Source: Candidatus Eiseniibacteriota bacterium
Lineage (GTDB): Bacteria > Eisenbacteria > RBG-16-71-46 > JABDJR01
Assembly: GCA_013003415.1 (NCBI GenBank)
Contig: JABDJR010000394.1
Span: forward strand, 1-7,451
Direction of reading: 5' to 3'
Length of the DNA: 7,451 nt
Of the stretch, positions 5,901-7,451 are shown one piece after another; positions within the stretch are counted from its first letter, which is position 1, and every line of letters begins with the position of its first letter. The notes below the pieces were generated by a model, which worked only from the letters and a program-made list of their open reading frames with translations, was not told where the DNA came from and ran no database searches. The position numbers and the translations under genes are program-made.

Positions 5901-7451
5901 CCGCCCCCGGATACGACAGGTCCTACAACCATCTCGAATCTCTCCGCCGACATCTTTGGAGAGACCGGTCTTCGATTGACCTTCAGCGCTCCTAGCGATA
6001 CCGAAGGAACGGTAACTGCTTACGCATTGCGATATGTAGAAGGCAATGTTTTTGACGAAGCGGACTTCGGCACGGGCACGTTGGTCACCACGCCAACCCC
6101 CGGTCAATCGGGTGCTGCCGAGTACGTAAACGTGAACGGCCTGACGTCTTCAACCGCCTATGCCTTCCGGATTCAAAGCCAGGACGACAGTGGCAACTGG
6201 AGTAGCCTCAGTAACCTTCTAGTGGCTTCGACAACCGACCCGCCTGCCCCGGATACCACAGCAGCCCCAGCGGTTACCGATCTAGTCGTTACCGCGACCG
6301 GTGAAACCAACTTAGACTTCTCGCTGACCGTTCCTGTCGACGCGGAAGGGTCCGTAGTCGATTTTGATTTGCGGTATGTGGTGGGTAGCAGCTTCGCGGA
6401 TTCTCTTTGGGAGAGCGCGACCAAGGTTCCCACCGGAGTTCCGGTTGGTCCGGGTCAAACGCAGCCTCTGTCTGCGAGCGGCCTCAACGCCTCCACAACC
6501 TATGCCTTTAGGATCGTTTCCATCGACAACTCCGGCAACATCAGCGATTTAAGTAATACTGCGATGGGCACCACGGACGATGCACCTCCGCCTCCGGATA
6601 CAACCGGCCCTGAAGTCATTTCTGATCTGATTGTGACCGGAACCGGGGAGACGTGGATCGATCTTCAGTTTACAAGTCCCACAGACGCAGAAGGCGATGT
6701 GGTGGTGCTCGATCTTCGATTTGTCGAAGGCTCCAGCTTCCCGGTTTCAGCATGGTCTACAGCTATCCCTGTTTCCGTCGTGGTCCCAAGCTCTCCAGGT
6801 AGTGTGGTTGCGCTTCAGGTGGGCGAGCTCGATCCTTCCACCACCTATAGTTTCCGTGTTCAGTCGCAAGACGACAGTGGCAACTGGAGTGACGTTAGCG
6901 ACCTGGCAAGTGGAACCACCCAAGATCCCCCACCCCCGGATGACACCACGGGCCCCAGTGCGGTGGCCGATCTTCTGGCAGTGGAGGTTGATGAGACCTT
7001 CGTTCGTCTAAACTTCACCGCGCCTGCGGATGCAGAGGGCGCGGTGGTCGCCTACGACTTCCGGTACATTGAGGGAAGCTCTCTCCATGACGGCAACTGG
7101 GATCAAGCAACCGTTCTCGGAGTTTCGGCCCCAGCTTCGGCGGGCTCGAACGAAGAGGTTGTTGTTTCCAGTCTCAATCCGTCCACAACCTACAGTTTTG
7201 CGGTGCGTTCGAAGGACGACTCCGAGAACGTGAGCGCGACGAGCAACGTTGTTTCGGCAACCACTCTCACGCCGCCACCGCCGCCGGACACGACGCCGCC
7301 GAATCCGGTTTCAGATTTAACCGTAGAGATTACTGGTGAGACCGATGTGCTTGTCTCCTGGACCGCGACCTCCGATCCGGGAAGACCCGGGCCCTTGGCG
7401 GTGCATGCTCTGCGATGGCACCTGGATCAGCTTGAAGACTCTGATTGGGAC
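2925..7451 (+). CDS. Large secreted GHL15-like glycoside hydrolase with at least ten FN3 repeats, 3' truncated by window
   Basis: The frame is open for 1509 codons and has no stop before the window end. ATG 2925 is the only usable start: an in-frame TAG lies at 2889-2891, no other ATG/GTG/TTG lies between, and a signal peptide follows at once (RRN, hydrophobic 9-23, likely cut after AEA at residue 30). Residues 34-415 look like a TIM-barrel glycosidase of the hypothetical glycosyl hydrolase family GHL15: LAKWDVLVLD (54-63), NPDIQILAYIPING (81-94), WDGICLDDVWDE (174-185), a calcium-loop-like DSDRNLVADD (198-207), LVANG (236-240), NGTMLENF (249-256), INTHW (300-304) and YLGAP (357-361), then RRDFASASVVVNP (377-389). 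D180, D181 and E254 are candidate catalytic acids. From residue 421, ten FN3-like repeats follow with PPPPDTTGP-type linkers. The likely role is extracellular polysaccharide cleavage; substrate and anchoring are unknown. GH114-like TIM barrels are the main alternative for the catalytic part. Confidence 0.85.
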   Translation, partial: MNSASRRNLLAFVGVLFLGLGLCRPPMAEARTGYPKVLNFFLSNDVTPADIALLAKWDVLVLDADFPFENPTGLADIRALNPDIQILAYIPINGTSPTGYLRPPATVLHQYWAGIDANDYWLYSVDGTKASDWPGKWSTNLTPNSPLNAQGETFAEWFAGFVYDVVWEQGNSDWDGICLDDVWDEISWLNNLISSPIDSDRNLVADDNASLDTWWRQSNETCVTLLRSLVGPSVPLVANGANSIYSPMNGTMLENFPDNGTPDQGNPYGYAWTRWMFSGSGNYFTGLNSYSTTPQSLMIINTHWDYGDTDTPDTTGRYHAHKRLCLGSTLLGDGYFSMDFAWNDHASLWWEPEYDYYLGAPDGPAYSYTIDGNTIWRRDFASASVVVNPNNANLVAQSGLPNIDGWDAYIGPKIVDPPPPDTIPPDGIVAYWGWAVDHVSGVLRWRAVGDDGLAGKADHYLIRYDYQHVQDETEWANAIVVPNSVEPQFAGQWEQVTITGLTPETGHYFSVRAVDDAGNVGEVNQWTFLITTPAAPPPTGDVTPPGTITTLQATNVDWESADLSWVAVGDDGNVGAATSYDGRLSTVPITTGNWASLPVLPGLSTPFGPGSGESLSLTGLSGGTTYYTAIRAVDEENNMGDLGTPVSFTTLPTPDFDGPVAVTSLGVDAVTGTTLDLSFTAPSDAEGSVVAYEIRYLPGASFPDTSWGSATGIPIVPTQNSGETVNFSIVGLNQDATYSVRMLSRDDSGNDSDLSNTATGSTDSGAGDTSGPTKIDNVTLNSATENSLVLGFTAPTDALGTVTNYELRFVSGVSFPEGIWNTATQAPVPTPGSPGASETVTVNNLTSGTTYSMRIRSMDDSGNYSLLSDVFTATTNTPPPPPDTTGPATITLSTGATGETFVSVSFLAPADAEGTVTDYDLRYVVGSSFPVGSWGSAQTVVTGAPQAPGAVETVLLTGLTPSTNYTFRIQSQDDSGNWSALSAEHTTTTDSPPPPDTTGPTTISNLSADIFGETGLRLTFSAPSDTEGTVTAYALRYVEGNVFDEADFGTGTLVTTPTPGQSGAAEYVNVNGLTSSTAYAFRIQSQDDSGNWSSLSNLLVASTTDPPAPDTTAAPAVTDLVVTATGETNLDFSLTVPVDAEGSVVDFDLRYVVGSSFADSLWESATKVPTGVPVGPGQTQPLSASGLNASTTYAFRIVSIDNSGNISDLSNTAMGTTDDAPPPPDTTGPEVISDLIVTGTGETWIDLQFTSPTDAEGDVVVLDLRFVEGSSFPVSAWSTAIPVSVVVPSSPGSVVALQVGELDPSTTYSFRVQSQDDSGNWSDVSDLASGTTQDPPPPDDTTGPSAVADLLAVEVDETFVRLNFTAPADAEGAVVAYDFRYIEGSSLHDGNWDQATVLGVSAPASAGSNEEVVVSSLNPSTTYSFAVRSKDDSENVSATSNVVSATTLTPPPPPDTTPPNPVSDLTVEITGETDVLVSWTATSDPGRPGPLAVHALRWHLDQLEDSDWD
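4185..7451 (+). repeat. Tandem array of ten FN3-like domain repeats within the large secreted protein
   Basis: Repeat starts, taken at the D-T-T-G-P-like linker, are 4185, 4545, 4893, 5226, 5571, 5910, 6252, 6597, 6942 and 7287, the last cut by the window edge. Unit lengths are 120, 116, 111, 115, 113, 114, 115, 115 and 115 codons. A typical unit reads DTTGP, then GET-LxFTAPxDAEGxVxxYDLRYVxGSSF, a tryptophan near the middle, PG-ETV, GLxxSTTYxFRIQSQDDSGNWSxLSN and ATT. Repeats 1 and 2 differ (WxAVGDDG in place of FTAPxDAEG) and repeat 10 diverges again (SWTATSDPGRPGP). The linkers are Pro-rich (PPPPPDTTGP, DPPAPDTTAAP, DPPPPDDTTGP). FN3 arrays usually act as spacers or carbohydrate/cell-surface contact modules in bacterial extracellular enzymes. 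Confidence 0.85.

Noticed and set aside
4185..7451. CRISPR-like array, because of regular spacing
   Set aside because: The period is about 345 nt, in frame, and conserved at the protein level as FN3 domains; there are no short direct repeats with unique spacers.
1..7451. Insertion sequences, tRNA or rRNA genes, toxin-antitoxin or phage genes
   Set aside because: No transposase motifs, flanking inverted repeats with target duplication, cloverleaf structures or phage proteins were seen on either strand.

Overview
The window comes from a Gram-negative-type bacterium. The first gene ends in a FlgD/Por-like C-terminal Ig domain, a tail common in secreted proteins of the Bacteroidota/FCB group and of candidate phyla such as Eisenbacteria, Krumholzibacteria and Latescibacteria. 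The DNA is of medium-high GC, and a large secreted multidomain protein sits behind a textbook sigma-54 promoter. The exact phylum cannot be fixed from this sequence alone. All recognised genes lie on the + strand.

Layout. (1) Positions 2-940 hold the 3' part of a secreted protein with an FN3/Ig-like module and the FlgD/T9SS-like tail, closed by a strong hairpin at 951-979. (2) Positions 1031-1648 encode a small inner-membrane PepSY-TM protein with two transmembrane helices. (3) Positions 1720-2604 encode a class I SAM methyltransferase with an N-terminal Trm112-like zinc knuckle. Its Shine-Dalgarno lies inside a perfect 18-bp palindrome, and the gene ends at a good rho-independent terminator (2653-2706). 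(4) Positions 2605-2924 are a 320-bp regulatory intergenic region with several dyads, a sigma-54 -24/-12 promoter (2819-2834) with the exact 10-bp GG-GC spacing, and an 80-nt leader that can fold. (5) Positions 2925-7451 are an open reading frame of at least 1509 codons that runs off the window. It has a signal peptide, a TIM-barrel glycosidase-like domain of about 390 residues (best match in memory: the hypothetical glycosyl hydrolase family GHL15), and ten fibronectin-type-III-like repeats joined by Pro-rich PPPPDTTGP-type linkers.

How the genes may relate. The two outer genes encode exported or surface proteins. The two inner genes look like ordinary single-gene units with no obvious shared pathway. 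The most notable unit is the last one: a very large secreted, glycosidase-like repeat protein with its own activator-dependent (sigma-54) promoter, insulated from the upstream gene by a terminator. This suggests that an expensive extracellular protein is made only under a specific signal. Its C-terminus, which would show how it is anchored or sorted (T9SS tail, PEP-CTERM, other), lies outside the window.
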